64,000 nt of DNA from assembly GCF_002078875.1 (NCBI RefSeq), contig NC_034410.1, forward strand, positions 42,520,798 to 42,584,797, in the 5' to 3' direction. The translations under genes and the position numbers were made by a program. The stretch is from Numida meleagris (lineage: Eukaryota; Chordata; Aves; Galliformes; Numididae). This document shows, piece after piece, positions 13,363-24,722 of the stretch (position 1 is its first letter; each line of letters begins with the position of its first letter). The notes under the pieces are model-generated. The model was not told the DNA's origin. It worked only from the letters and a program-made list of their open reading frames with translations, and searched no databases.

Positions 13363-13436
13363 TACACACTCTTTAAATGTGTGTATGTTTAGGTGCACAC
13401 CCACACGTGTATGTGTGAGAGTATGTGGGTGTTTCT
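13363..13436. repeat. Imperfect TG/CA-rich alternating tract
   Basis: A run of interrupted CACAC and TGTGTG pieces (for example ATGTGTGTATGTTTAGGTG and CACACGTGTATGTGTGAG), with purine/pyrimidine alternation over about 70 bp. It is a degenerate microsatellite rather than a clean array. Confidence 0.6.
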
Positions 13437-13973
13437 TGGATTGTCCCTGGGACATGCAGGTGGTCAGCAGATGGAGAGCACTAACACATAACAAATTACC
13501 TGATTGGTTTTCCCCTGTTAGCCCAAACAATGCCAGCCCCACTAGTTATTTCTGGAATGTGTTACAGCAGAGCCATGCTCAGACTAGCTTTGTTGCTAAG
13601 GAATAACAGCAACCACACACTCGCAAAAAAAGAAAAGCTGATTTCTAAGCTGTTCAAAAACAATGTCTGGAGGGATTTCCCTCTGGATTTACAGTACGTT
13701 AATCTTTCCGTCTCTTGTCAGAATTGCAGTGTATTCATGTTGAGGTATCATAGCTTGGCTGAGAGAACATTTGTGAACACAGACAAATGCATCTTTTCTG
13801 AATGTTAGGGATCTTTTCACCTCAGGAAAGTAATTGGGCCACTTGAAATAGTTCTTTACATTTTGTGAATTCAGCAATCAGGAGTGGCTGTGCCTTGGCA
13901 ACACCAGGTACGTGGAGCTTGCTTTATTGAACAGAATTCCCTGTGGAAAGGGGGAGAGATTACATAGAATCCT
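13437..13973. other. Noncoding sequence, nothing recognised
   Basis: Two short frames on opposite strands overlap at 13.53-13.88 kb, with no recognisable protein content. Confidence 0.5.
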
Positions 13974-14094
13974 CATCATAGAATGGTTTGGGTTGCAAGA
14001 GACCTCAAGGCCCACACAGTTCTAACCCCTGCCGTAGGCAGGGCTGCCACCCACTGATCAGGCTGCCTGGTGCCCCATCCCTGACCTCCAGGGA
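13974..14094 (-). mobile_element. CR1 LINE 3'-end fragment, reverse orientation
   Basis: Reads as the reverse complement of a CR1 3' end: CATCATAGAATGGTTTGGG, then AGAGACCTCAAGGCCCAC, CTAACCCCTGCCGTAGGCAGG and CAGGCTGCCTGGTGCCCCAT. The CR1 3' terminus is at the left. 5'-truncated at about 14094. Confidence 0.92.
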
Positions 14095-14298
14095 TTGTTA
14101 TATTTCTGTTGTGTGATGGTCAGCACCTGGGAAGCAACAGGAAGTAAACCAAAGTGATACACCAGCAGTGCAGAGTTCACACAAATGTCTGCATTCATCC
14201 ATATGAGCAGACTGTGTAGCACCCTTCTAAAACCCAGCGGCTGCATAGGGAGCAGGTGAGTTTACAGTTGTTGCTTGTGGATGGCAACATCCCTATAG

Positions 14299-14384
14299 CT
14301 TCAGAAGCAGACAGGCTTCAGGGCTGATGCTATCAATGCTTTGTGAAGACATGGATAGCATCAGCCCTGCATCTGCTTGTGAAG
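14299..14384. ncRNA. Long imperfect hairpin, pre-miRNA-sized (candidate)
   Basis: Two arms of 16 bases pair perfectly: CAGGGCTGATGCTATC at 14319-14334 with GATAGCATCAGCCCTG at 14354-14369, around a 19-nt loop. The stem continues outward. CTTCAGAAGCAGA (14299-14311) pairs 12 of 13 with 14372-14384, after an asymmetric bulge of 7 nt on the left against 2 nt on the right. The total is 86 nt with about 28 base pairs, similar in size and shape to an animal pre-miRNA. Either strand could be the transcribed one. I do not recognise it as a known miRNA. It could instead be a by-product of template switching, or a remnant of an inverted-repeat element. It lies between two CR1 fragments but is not CR1 sequence. 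Confidence 0.4.
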
Positions 14385-14442
14385 AGTTTATAATGAGCCT
14401 GTTAAATGTAGTTTTCTTAGCTGCTATTCAGTGGATAGTGTG

Positions 14443-14502
14443 AGCTTGGACTCAGTGATCCTTTTGGGTCCCATCCAATTCATGATATTCTGTGATTCTA
14501 TG
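14443..14502 (+). mobile_element. CR1 LINE 3'-terminal fragment
   Basis: Only the last 60 bases of a CR1: GAGCTTGGACTCAGTGATCC, TTTTGGGTCCCATCCAATTC and ATATTCTGTGATTCTATGA. The end is the 8-bp-unit type tail. Confidence 0.85.
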
Positions 14503-15969
14503 ACCTGGAGCTTGAAACTGCTTTCTTAATGCAGCAAGTAAGTAAATGTACAAGTGGAGAAGAAAATTTCCTCTCTCATAGGGAGGAAATAAGTGTGTGT
14601 CCCCAGTCAGCTGCAAGCATCAGCCCTAAAGCAGTAACTGGCAAAAAGCAGCTCCAAGAGCTGGGTGCCACTGACAATGGAAGGGTGTTGGGAGCAGCAG
14701 TGATCAATACCCTTTTCTCTGTGTACTCATGCAGAATGGTCAGAAGGGTGCAGAACCATGATTTTAATACCTAGGGACATTAATATCAGATATTGCTCAA
14801 CAGTAGCTCCCTGTTTTTTGCCTTCAGAGATGTTCTACAAAATTAATCAGTCAACAAACTGTTTCCTAGTTGAAATTGCCTTTGGCTAGAACAATGTTTT
14901 TTGTAGAAGGTATATTTTATAATTTTCCAAAGTATAGATTTTTACTTTTCCTGTGAGTAAATCTATAGAGATGATTAAAACCTGGCTTCTTCTCTCAGCC
15001 CTTTTATTTGTAAGGAAACGAATGTGCCAGTCTCAGCAAGCAGATGTCCACATGGCAACAGCCATCATCACAGTTTGGCTTCAGATGCTGTCCACCCTAC
15101 AAATGTCTCTATGAACTGAAGAGCATGGAGTTTTACCTCTCTTGGTCTTTTCAGATCAAATGAGAGAATAGTAAAGGAGAGTAAAGGAACCTGTGTTGTT
15201 ACTTGTGTATTGTGTTGTGTGGGTTTGGAAATGCCATGCTTTCTGTGCAGGTCCTTCAGGAGTATCTCATTATTAAAACAGACATATAGCCCAAAACATG
15301 CGGGCAGTATTGCTGTGTGATACTTCACTTGCATCATGCTCAGCCTGGGGTGTGGTGCATTAGACCTTTAGTGCAAAGGGAGCAGGAGAAGAAGTTCAGT
15401 GTTACCACCAGCCTGAGAGGAACAATCTTAGCAGAACAGGGGTTGAGTGCTTTTGTGGCATGTTTTTGCATTTTGGGGGAGCTTTGTGCAAACTCACTGA
15501 CTTCTCTGAGCACTTCAGTCAGACTCACTGGATGTGCTTAGGGTCTTGTTGTATATCTTTAAGATTGCATGAAACTGACATTTCTGAATCCTGGCTTTCC
15601 ATCCTTTTTCTTAATAACAGCAGTGATTCCAAAAGCCAAGGGTAAAGGTATGGACAAACAAAGTGTTGAGACCAGTACTTTAACATGGCACAACTTAAAA
15701 TTTGCTGTGGGAAATATAACTCTTCAGCCACCACCAGCTTATGCAATAGAAGAGCAGAATGCTTTGGAGTGTTTTGTTCCTGGATGGGCTGCTGATTTAC
15801 TAAATGGAAAGTCTACAGCCAGTCACCATTAAGTGATGAATCACCATAGGACTAGCATGGTGGTACATATGAAGCTTAGTGGGGGACTGGAGTAGGGATG
15901 GGCCCTTCCTCACAGCCCTACAAATAGTCCCATAGGGTTAAAAGAGAAGGGAAGCCTGAGCTGTACAGG
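14503..15969. other. Noncoding sequence, nothing recognised
   Basis: Many short frames on both strands between 15.07 and 15.83 kb overlap one another, as expected by chance. No repeat family or RNA gene recognised. Confidence 0.55.
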
Positions 15970-16129
15970 AATCACAGAATCTTTTGAATTGGAAGGGAGC
16001 TTTAAAGGTCGTAATAGACCAACTCTCCTGCATTGAACAGGGACACCTACAGTTAGATCAGGTGCCCAGAGCCCTGTCCAGCCTGACCTTGAGTGTCTCC
16101 TGGGATGGGGCACCCACCACCTCTCTGGC
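15970..16129 (-). mobile_element. CR1 LINE 3'-end fragment, reverse orientation
   Basis: AATCACAGAATCTTTTGAAT, TTGGAAGGGAGCTTTAAAGG, CCTGCATTGAACAGGGACACC, CCCTGTCCAGCCTGACCTTG and GATGGGGCACCCACCACC follow the reverse complement of a CR1 3' end. The 3' terminus is at the left. Confidence 0.93.
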
Positions 16130-16269
16130 TATATGTAATGATGCACTGTGCTGTACATAGCATGCATGTCCTGGTGCTCATACTGTGATCTGCCACATGT
16201 GTGTATAGGAAGGTGGAGCAGGCAGAGGTGTTGAGAAAATATTTGTCTTCAAAGAGGACTACATCTTGC

Positions 16270-16660
16270 CTACTTACAGGGAAATTATAATGCTGAATTT
16301 TTTACATCATTAATTTCCATGGCAACAAAAATAATCTCATAAATATGAGATTATTGCTTCAGGATCAAAGGGGGAGGGGGGAGAGCCCAGGCTGTGAAAG
16401 AGAAAGTTCTTTACTTAATATCTTAGCAGCAAAAGGAGCAACTGTTGAGATCTGAGCATATTTTCATTTTATTTCTTGTTCGCTCACAAGCCCTGCAAAA
16501 CAGAACCTTAAATATCATGTAAATATAAGCAAAACCCTTCTGTTCTGTCTCACTGCATTAGCTGTCAGCATTGCTCATTACTTCCACGTGCCCAGTGGAT
16601 GAGGAAATACTGCATTTGGGACAATAAAGTATGTTTTTGAAAGAACCTCTGCTCTCCTAG
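16270..16660. promoter_or_regulatory. Constrained-looking AT-rich noncoding block (candidate enhancer)
   Basis: AT-rich sequence with many homeodomain- and POU-like words and a perfect 26-bp palindrome at 16330-16355. It carries no repeat signature and no credible frame. I judge it constrained only from its texture; conservation cannot be tested here. Confidence 0.25.
16330..16355. repeat. Perfect 26-bp inverted repeat
   Basis: AATAATCTCATA at 16330-16341 and TATGAGATTATT at 16344-16355, separated by AA. Twelve-base arms pair without mismatch. Confidence 0.9.
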
Positions 16661-16859
16661 CGAAGTCCTAGCATGAATTGGTGGCAGGGAGAGAGCCCGA
16701 AGGGAAAGCAGCGCTGCCTACATGGTGACACAGAGTGACTCAGCCCTGACTGCTCTTAGTGGGGATTCCAGTGGAAATGCTTCATCTCAACAAACTGGTT
16801 TTGGAGTGCAGCAAAAATTATGTGGGCTTGTTGAAGAATCGAGACAGACTCCACTGCAA

Positions 16860-17350
16860 TTTTCCCTATGAGAAGATGGCTTCAAGCGTCTCTGTGTCCT
16901 TCGCTCCTTTTCATCGCGTGTCATTTTGAAGCTGTTTGTCTCCTGCATACCTATTTACATATCATAAAGTTATGGAGGAAACGCAGCTTTATGGAAAGGG
17001 CTTGCCAGCTGCCATTTTTTTCCTTAAAGAAAAGCTACAATTTAACATTAACCTAGCAATTAAGCAAAAGTTTACGCTAACGTGCTGTCTTCTCGCATAA
17101 AAATCCCTCTCAACAACTCTGAAAATTCTCTGCAAGAAAGGTAATAGAATAATTCCTGGCATCTTTGATTTGGAAAAGCCATTTTCCAGCATGATTGATG
17201 CTTCCTTTGTGTTAGCATGGGAGGCCATAGAAAGAGGAGTAATCTCTCTAATGGGTGTACTCCACACTGGTGCCTGGGGTCCATGATACATTTGTCAGGC
17301 TTTAATTAAAGTGCTGGAGTTGAATTTCCACAGTAATTAACTTTTATTTG
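16860..17350. promoter_or_regulatory. Constrained-looking noncoding block (candidate enhancer)
   Basis: Contains clustered words typical of vertebrate developmental enhancers, for example TTTACATATCATAAAG, CTTTAATTAAAGTGC and CAGTAATTAACTTT. No repeat signature. Short frames on both strands (118 codons or fewer nearby) look accidental. Candidate status is inference from composition. Confidence 0.25.
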
Positions 17351-20300
17351 CAGTTACACCATGTCTCTCATTCTTGACACTGACACTTTCCTGTTAGAGA
17401 TAGGAGCAGCAATTGGCACAAAAAATAAAGAATGTGGAAATGAGGAAAGATTCAAGAAATTGCATTGTTTTTTCCATGAATTCTGAATTTCCATGAATGA
17501 AAGGAGGAAAAAAGTTTTCCCTCAAAGTGGTTTTGTTATTAGCAAGCTAATCTGTTCTCTCTCATGCGCAAACACGCATGCCCTTACCTTGGGTACCCTT
17601 CCTTATGCATTGTCCAGTGGTAAACAAGCAGCTTTTGTTCAGTTGTCAGCAAATGCCCAGTATTCAAGTTATAACAAATCTTTCTGGTTTTGTAGAAATG
17701 TTTTGTTGTCTTTTGGTAAATGCTGCCTTTATATTGGGACTGAGACTTTGATTTCAGTTGTGGGTAGGATATTTGAAAGCAAACTGCACAGGAGCCTACA
17801 TCCTGTTGTCAGCAGTCGCTTTGGATTGCAGGAATATCAGTCTCATTGAAGGTACAAATTGCTTTTATTAATAAGCGTTAGGTATTTCATTCTGCTCTTT
17901 AGATATGGCTTTTCCGGGTATCTTTTCAATTCATTTTAATTCTGGTGGTTTTCTGCTTGGATTTTACTCATGCTGTGAAGTACTGTTACATAAGAACATA
18001 AACAACAAAATCACAGGTTATTGTTATTCTTCTTAGGACTGGACTTAACAGAACAGCCTTCCTGTGGCCGGAGGAATACAGACTTGGAATCCAGTTCCCT
18101 TCTCTCTCAGATGCTGTATCAATGACCCTTTCGTACACCCACTGAGCTCCATTTTAAGAACTAAGGATTTTTTGTTCCGCTACTGCGGTCTGAAATCCCT
18201 GCTGATTAGTGACTGTCTTCTGATTTCCATGCTGGGTATGTTCACAATTAGTTCACACCATATCCTTACCTGTGCCAACCTGTGTTCCTGCATTCCCAGC
18301 TGAGATGGGTGAGAGCATCATTGCTCTGTATTATAGTTGAGTTAAAGACTCTTAGCAATAATTAATTTCTGAGGTACCCAAATCTTGTCTTGTCTCGCTG
18401 TCACAGTAATCTTGGTGCCTTCCAAAGAGGAGCAAGCTGCTTGCTAGCTTTTTTTTCCCCCAGACCTGGTGGTGTAAAGAGATCTTGGAGTTTCCTTTTT
18501 GTAATGTACACCTGTATCTCGTTCCCCAAATACTTGAAATTGATCCCTTTCTTCTAAACTACAGCTTTAAAACAGGCAATAGGATGATACCACTGACTGC
18601 TATGCTAACAATAAAAAACAGCTAAGAATAGCATCCCTTCTAAAATAAAGCACTGGAGAAAATTAAGTAGAACAGTGTGGTAAATCAGTGTGGCGCTAAA
18701 GGGCATGGCAAAGGCCATGAACAAGAAGGGTAATAAATTGTACGGTGAGAAATGCTAATTAATCATTGTTTGCAATTTGAAGTTGTGTCTCCAGATTTCA
18801 TTTTAATATATTCTGTAGACTGAAAAGCAAGTGCAGTACTGAACTGGCTATGGTAAAACAGGAGAGTGCATGCTAGAGATAGATATAGCCTGCTCAAGCA
18901 CAAAATTCCTGTGGAATTACTCAGTCTGATAATGTATTTCCAAATGTTCTACCCATCTAATTTATAAAGTTCAGGGTTTGTTTCCTCCACTTCTCTTAGA
19001 AGACTGTTCCACAACAGAACGCGTCTGAGTACTGTGAAAACCTTTGCTATTCTCCCTATATTTTATTTCTCCCAATTTATCTCGATCCTCCTGTTTCTAC
19101 CATCTCTATACTTCATATACTGTATTTATCCACTGTTATTAAAATTGTTCCTTGTACATAATCTCCCCAGCTGTTCCATCACCTTTAGCTTTGGACTTAC
19201 TGCTGTACCAGCATCTCTTTGGTAATGCTGTATCATGGCATGAGTATCATATTCTACGTACATTCCTCCTCTAGGGAGTAATCTCATCTCTATGTTCCTC
19301 TGCAACACCCACTTAGAGCAGGAAGTCAGAGGCTCTGGAAGAGTTGGTTTGAATTCTGATCCTACTTAAATCCCCAGATCTGTTTTGGAACTAATTGGGC
19401 TATAATGTATTTTGCAAGTCTTTGCTCTCCAAGAAAGGCCTGTTCACTTAGAGCAAGGCCCCTAGACTTTCTACATAGTCATCGTGGGGAGATGGGCATC
19501 TGCAGAGAGGCAGACACCCTATTTTCAAATAGCACTTCATCCCAACTGTGTTAAGACAGGATCAGCTATCACCTAGCATGCCCTGTCTTTTTTGCATTGA
19601 TTAAAAAGGTGCTTATGCAACAAGCTCAGATGAGATTCTAAATTTTTATGTAACTAAAAAAAGGGGAGATGAGCTTTGCCTCAGCTCCACTGTTAAGCTT
19701 GAAAACAATTCCTGCAGACACCGCAATGTTCTGTGAAGCAAGAACTAATGTGCTTGGTTCCTGCTTTGGCAGGGAAGAAATCCACTGAGGTCAAAAATAT
19801 TTGCAGCTTTGCTTGAAAACTTATGCGTGATGTGCTGTGTTGTCTACTGTTACTGTTTCGTTACTATTTCATTTCCAGTATTTTCTTCTTCATCTGTTGA
19901 GCTTTTCATGTCATAACAGTATAATGCATTTATACTAGGACCTGTCTTTTTCCACACGGATCCATTACTTTATATTTTAGAGAGAGGTATCCTTTGCCTG
20001 GAGCAGGAGACCCACCTGAGCTCACTCTCCTTCTGACTGCCCCAAAAACACAGCCTTGTCTGAGAAGCCATGTGGCTGTCTCAGCTATGCTTGTCTCAGT
20101 AAGCTCTGATTAAAAAAAAAAAAAATAAATATATATTTATTCCCTGGAGCATGGCATCATGCTGTGTGGCTTTTGCCTTCAGCTGTCTCTGGTCTTCAGC
20201 AGAACATGTTTGCCTTTATCTGCAAAAGACCATGTAGATGTAACACTGATATTTAGTGTGTCTGTCTTGCCTGGGATTGCAAGCTTTTGGCTCCTTGGGG

Positions 20301-20880
20301 AGATACTTCTTTATGTGTAGATGGTATCTAGGAACAGCAGTTTCTGTCATTCAGCTGTTGGAAACCCTGCCACGCATGTGTTGAAACTGGGACTCCACAT
20401 CCATTTGGGATGCTCTTATATTGCATGTGGCAAGGTCAGAGCATACTGTGGCATTGCCTGGAATCATTTCTCCACCATGGACGCTTTGGAGGCCGTCTAC
20501 CTGTCACCTACAGCAGCTGCAATCTTTCTTCACCCTTACTGAAGACCACCTACTGTCCATACAAAAATCTTGCAATTAGTTAAGCTACTTTGTGTGTTGG
20601 GCCCTATGGTTACTCTACTTGACAAAATGTGTATGAATTTTTAACAGATAATTTTAGTTTAATATCATCCAGAGGTCTCAGAACATAAATATTTCCCCGA
20701 GTCAAGAAAGAGAATGAGGAAATAACTGCTTGAGTTTTAAAGCTATGTCTGTTGGTGTATTATTTTCACCTAAATTATAGGCTACAGAATAAGTCTGTGC
20801 CTCTCAATTTCTCCTGCTAGAACTGTTTTGCCTCAGATAAATAATTCAGTGTTCATTAGCCGGAGAGAGTCAGAGAAACT
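17351..20880. other. Mostly unique noncoding sequence
   Basis: Holds a faint tRNA-SINE-like stretch at 19331-19370 (GGCTCTGGAA, then GGTTTGAATTCTGATCC) that I list separately, and an A14 run at 20112-20125 followed by an AT repeat. No coding or RNA gene recognised. Confidence 0.55.
19331..19370 (+). repeat. Possible MIR-like SINE relic
   Basis: GGCTCTGGAAGAG followed by GGTTTGAATTCTGATCCTAC recalls the MIR segment spanning the tRNA B box ('gggttcgaatcctggctctac'). The match is short and diverged. Confidence 0.3.
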
Positions 20881-20955
20881 GGCCCTGTCACCTATTGGAC
20901 GGAGCACTCACATTACATGCAGGAGACTCAGGTTCAAGCCCTTGCTGTATCGATG
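20881..20955 (+). repeat. tRNA-derived ancient SINE relic (MIR-like)
   Basis: GGACGGAGCACTCACATTAC, ATGCAGGAGACTCAGG and GGTTCAAGCCC (B-box-like, 20931-20941) follow the head of old amniote tRNA-derived SINEs ('agtggttagagcactcacctgggatgtgggagacctgggttcaaatccc'). The Pol III A box is eroded, so it is unlikely to be transcribed from its own promoter. Confidence 0.6.
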
Positions 20956-21385
20956 TGTTCATTATTTATACAAAATGGAGTGGCTCTAGCAGGGCAGCGA
21001 AAGAAGTTGTATGTTACAGTACTTAGCTAGGTTGTGGGTAACTAAGCAGATGTAAAACAATCACCAAACTAAAGGGTAGAGCCTTATTTTTCTAAGAAAA
21101 GAGTCAAAAGACTTTTCTCATCTAAAGAGAGTGTGAAAATATCTTAGACCTTAAAAAAATGGGATTGGAAACATACCTAACTGATCTTGCTGAACCTCTA
21201 TCATATGCACCAGCAGAAAGTGTCAACGTTACACATCACGCTTCCATTTTGCATGTCTGCAAATGACTCACTAAGCAACAGGGTGACATGGCATCATCTC
21301 TCCAGTGCTCTACACATGTGAACTGAAGCAGTAAGAAACAAGCCAAAAAACCCCAACCATCCTCATGTTGAGGCAATAATTCTTA
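20956..21385. other. Unique noncoding sequence
   Basis: AT-rich; nothing recognised. Confidence 0.6.
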
Positions 21386-21580
21386 ATAGAATCATCACAG
21401 AATCACAGAATCATTAAGGCTGGAAAAGACCACTAAGATCACCTAGTCCAACTGCCAACCCATCCCCACCATGCCCACTGACCATACCCTTCAGTGCCAC
21501 ATCCACATGGTTCTTGAACACCTCCAGGGACAGTGACTCCACCACCAGGATACCTGGGCAGCCTGTTCTGATGCCTCACC
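21386..21580 (-). mobile_element. CR1 LINE 3'-end fragment, reverse orientation
   Basis: ATAGAATCATCACAGAATCAC, CATTAAGGCTGGAAAAGACC, ACTAAGATCACCTAGTCCAAC, CCACCATGCCCACTGACC, GTTCTTGAACACCTCCAGGG and GGCAGCCTGTTCTGATGCC follow the reverse complement of a CR1 3' end. The internal wording resembles the plus-strand copies at 12.1 and 23.7 kb. Confidence 0.95.
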
Positions 21581-23729
21581 AAAATAGATGAGTAGTTGAT
21601 ACTGGATTAAGAAATCATCTAACTCTGTGAACTTGCAGTTTGTGGTTAATGCTTTTCCAATGTCTAAATTCAAAATGAAGGCTTGCAGAATGTAGCTACT
21701 TTGTGCAAAGTTACAAAGTTAGGCAATCTGAAGATAAAGGTATGGCCTGTTGTTTGTTTTTTTTTCCTAGAATTCATAGTGAGGAGGATTATTCAGTATT
21801 GTGATTGATGGGTAATGCAGGAGTGGAATTTTAAGTGGAATTTGTAGAGAATTGGGTTGTTTGGGTAAGTTATTAGGGAGCAGCAACACAGGTTTTTCCT
21901 TATATGCGAATTATAAAGCATTTGCAATATCCTCTAATGTCAACTATAGACTTGTACCACCAGCAGATCATCAGATTCAGTGGTTTCCTGCTTTTTGTGA
22001 GCATGTCTGGCTTATAGATCCACTGGGTTGTGATCGTGATGACAAATCCCACTGTTGTTCAGCACAGAATTTTCTGTTTTCTCAAGAAAACTTAAGTAGT
22101 TTAGAGAAAGTCAGTCTGCCTATGAAAATCAGTCTCTTTCCCAGCCCTAAAAAACTATGCCAGAATTGCTCTTTGTTTGCATTATCGCATGCCCAGTTTA
22201 GCATTTTGGTGAAAAATGAGGGAAGAAGTTTTGTTCTGTGGTGTTACAGTAAGCTCAGTTGTGATCCTACCTGGTGGGAACAGATGTATCTGCTTCTTCA
22301 GAAACGCCTTGGAGGGCTTTGAGACTTGGAATGGCCTATTATCCATCAAATAACAGATGTCTTCGTAGATCAGCCTCTCTGAGTAAAAACACAGGCACAC
22401 CAAACAAAAGCTGATGATTAGCTAGTTGACTGACAATAGGCGAACTCCAATGCAGATGTACAAGAAACAAGGAAAGGATCAGACACTTACATTTCTATTT
22501 TTCTGAGTTCATTATATGCATTCATTTTTACAATGATGTCTTAATGTTAAAACTCTGATTATGCAGCTTTCTGTTTCAGAGCTTCTAACTTATGATTTTT
22601 TCAAATTAAAATAATGTATTAATGTTTCCTCCAATTACATGCTAATAAAAGACTTAATTCAGTTTGCATACAATTAATGCATTTGTTGCAAAAGTATCCC
22701 ATAAGCTATTGAGTCTATTTTAGATAATCTCTTTACATAGTTTTTAGTTAAAGATTTGCATTCACATCTTTCAGTATGAATGAAGAAGTCTGCAATGATA
22801 CATTCTGCCAATCGTCATACATCTCTGTGTATATGGTCACAACCAAAACTGAAATTTTGCTTGCATAATTTGGAGGGAAGTATATGAAGAATCACAGATC
22901 TCCCTACAGGACTTCCCCTATTAGATGGTTTGGTTGCTTCTGTGAATAGATTCAAATTTCTGGTACGATTTGATGGGTCAGAGTCTCCCGGGATGCAGAA
23001 CAGTGTAGAGAAGGACTGTGTTGACCTGGAGACTGGTAAAGTTTGCCTCTTACTGAGCTCAGTAAAACCTTGTTGGTACCATTCAAAGTGAAATTTTCCA
23101 ACTCACAATATTTCCATTTCAATTTCTAGTTGTTGTTGTTTTTTCTTTTTTCCATTTCGGAGAATGTAGTTCATCTATCTCTGAAGAAAATAAGAATACA
23201 AGGGGAAAGAAAAGACAATCGTATGTCATGAAGTTACGGTGCCTTTCATTATTTTGTGGGCCTTCCATATCACAGATCAGGAAACTGAAATTTTTCAGGA
23301 ACAATGAAGGGTGTAGGACAAGGACTGGGGTGATTTATTGAGAAAAGTCAAGGTTAAAGGTTTTTGCATTTTAATGGAATTTTGCCAGATTGGTCTGCGT
23401 TCTGGCCTGAAAAGTCCTTGTCCACATATAGTTTCTTTTTTAAGTTTTGCAGCTCAGCTCTCCTAGGATTTTGTCAGCAGACCAGAATGCAAATGTGACC
23501 ACGATCGAGGTGGCTGACTCAGGCTCTGACATAAGGAAGGAAGAAAGGACAGGGCTGGGATATGGTCCCCATGTAAGAGATACTGGGAGTGAGGCAAAGA
23601 GGTGAATGAGCAGAAATAAAATGGTAAGGCACAGAGAGGAGACGCTGAGGGGAGTGGGTGAGTCTGGGAAGAAGAGTTGTGACATTGTGCAGGAGAAAGG
23701 GAGGTTGGCAGGGCTCAGGCAGAAGAGAT
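21581..23729. other. Unique noncoding sequence with a 156-codon chance-like ORF
   Basis: The plus-strand frame 21852-22322 is open for 156 codons, but it has no recognisable domain, is cysteine-rich without a regular pattern, and shows no clear splice context. AT-rich sequence at 22.58-22.87 kb contains many TAAT-type words. No repeat identified. Confidence 0.5.
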
Positions 23730-24213
23730 TGGTTTTGCACTTTGAGTATTCTGTTCAGTTTTGGGCCCCTCACTGCAAGAAGGACACTGAGGCCCTGGAG
23801 CTTGTCCAGAGAGGGGCAGCAAAAGTCTGAAGAGTCTGGAGCTCAAGTCTTATGGGGAGCAGCTGAGAGATCAGGGGAGACCTGATCGCTCTCTACAGCT
23901 GCCTGAAAGGAGGCTGTGGCGAGGTGGGGGTCAGCCTCTTCTCCTGGGTAACAGCAACAGGACGAAAGGGTATGGCCTCAAGTTGTGCCAGGGGAGGTTC
24001 GGGTTGAGTATTAGGAAGAATTTCTTCTCAGAAAGAGCAGTGAGGCACTGGCACAGGCTGCCCAGGGAAGTGGTGCAGTCACCGTCCCTGGAGGTGTTCA
24101 AGAACCTTGTGGATGTGGCACTGAGGGAGGTGGTCAGTGGGCATGGTGGGGGTGGGTTGGTGGTTGGACTAGGTGATCTTAGAGATCTTTTCCAGCCTTA
24201 ATGATTTTGTGGT
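23730..24213 (+). mobile_element. CR1 LINE, 5'-truncated 3' part
   Basis: Plus-strand CR1. [19 protein letters not shown] coding near 23.73-23.80 kb is followed by nucleotide landmarks of the ORF2 end: GACCTGATCGCTCTCTACAG, GGCCTCAAGTTGTGCCAGGG, AATTTCTTCTCAGAAAGAGC and CACAGGCTGCCCAGGGAAG. The 3' end is GTTGGACTAGGTGATCTTAG, then CCAGCCTTAATGATTTTGTGG. Several stops and frame changes break the reading frame. The 5' boundary is approximate; sequence upstream to about 23.64 kb may belong to it in degraded form. Confidence 0.94.
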
Positions 24214-24722
24214 AAGGCGGGGTCAAGACCTGTCACCATTAGACTTTATCTCCCCTAGTATTTAAAGTAGAAAACAAGGTTTCCACACCTGAGCATTGTT
24301 CCCCATCTGAAGAAAAGCCCTGTGATCTGTCCTGCCTGAGTGCTCACCTGCTTCTCCCTTGTGCCTGTCCCACACAGAGGACATGGAGCTCTCACTGATC
24401 TTCCTGCACTATTTGCTCATAGTTCTCTAGAGGATCCAGTGGCTGTCCGTAAGCTTGTGTGGTACGGTTCCTGAACTGGGGTCTTTTGTTCTCATTGAGT
24501 TTTTTTATACTGTGAAAGTTAACATTTAAAAGCCTATTAAGGGTGTAAAGCAAAGCTGTCTTAAATAAGGAAAGATTTCAGTCAACACTGCACAGATGAA
24601 TCAATATTTTATCTTAGTAGTTCATTATGTTACTCCTTCCTCCCATAACTGCGCATCACTCACATCTCGCTCTGAAGCCAGAGTTATTAATTTCCTGGGG
24701 AGCACTTCTGCAACTCTCATTA
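24214..24722. other. Unique noncoding sequence
   Basis: No gene or repeat recognised. Confidence 0.55.

Noticed and set aside
21852..22322. 156-codon plus-strand ORF as a gene
   Set aside because: Length is near chance expectation for the window. No recognisable domain, no splice context and irregular composition.
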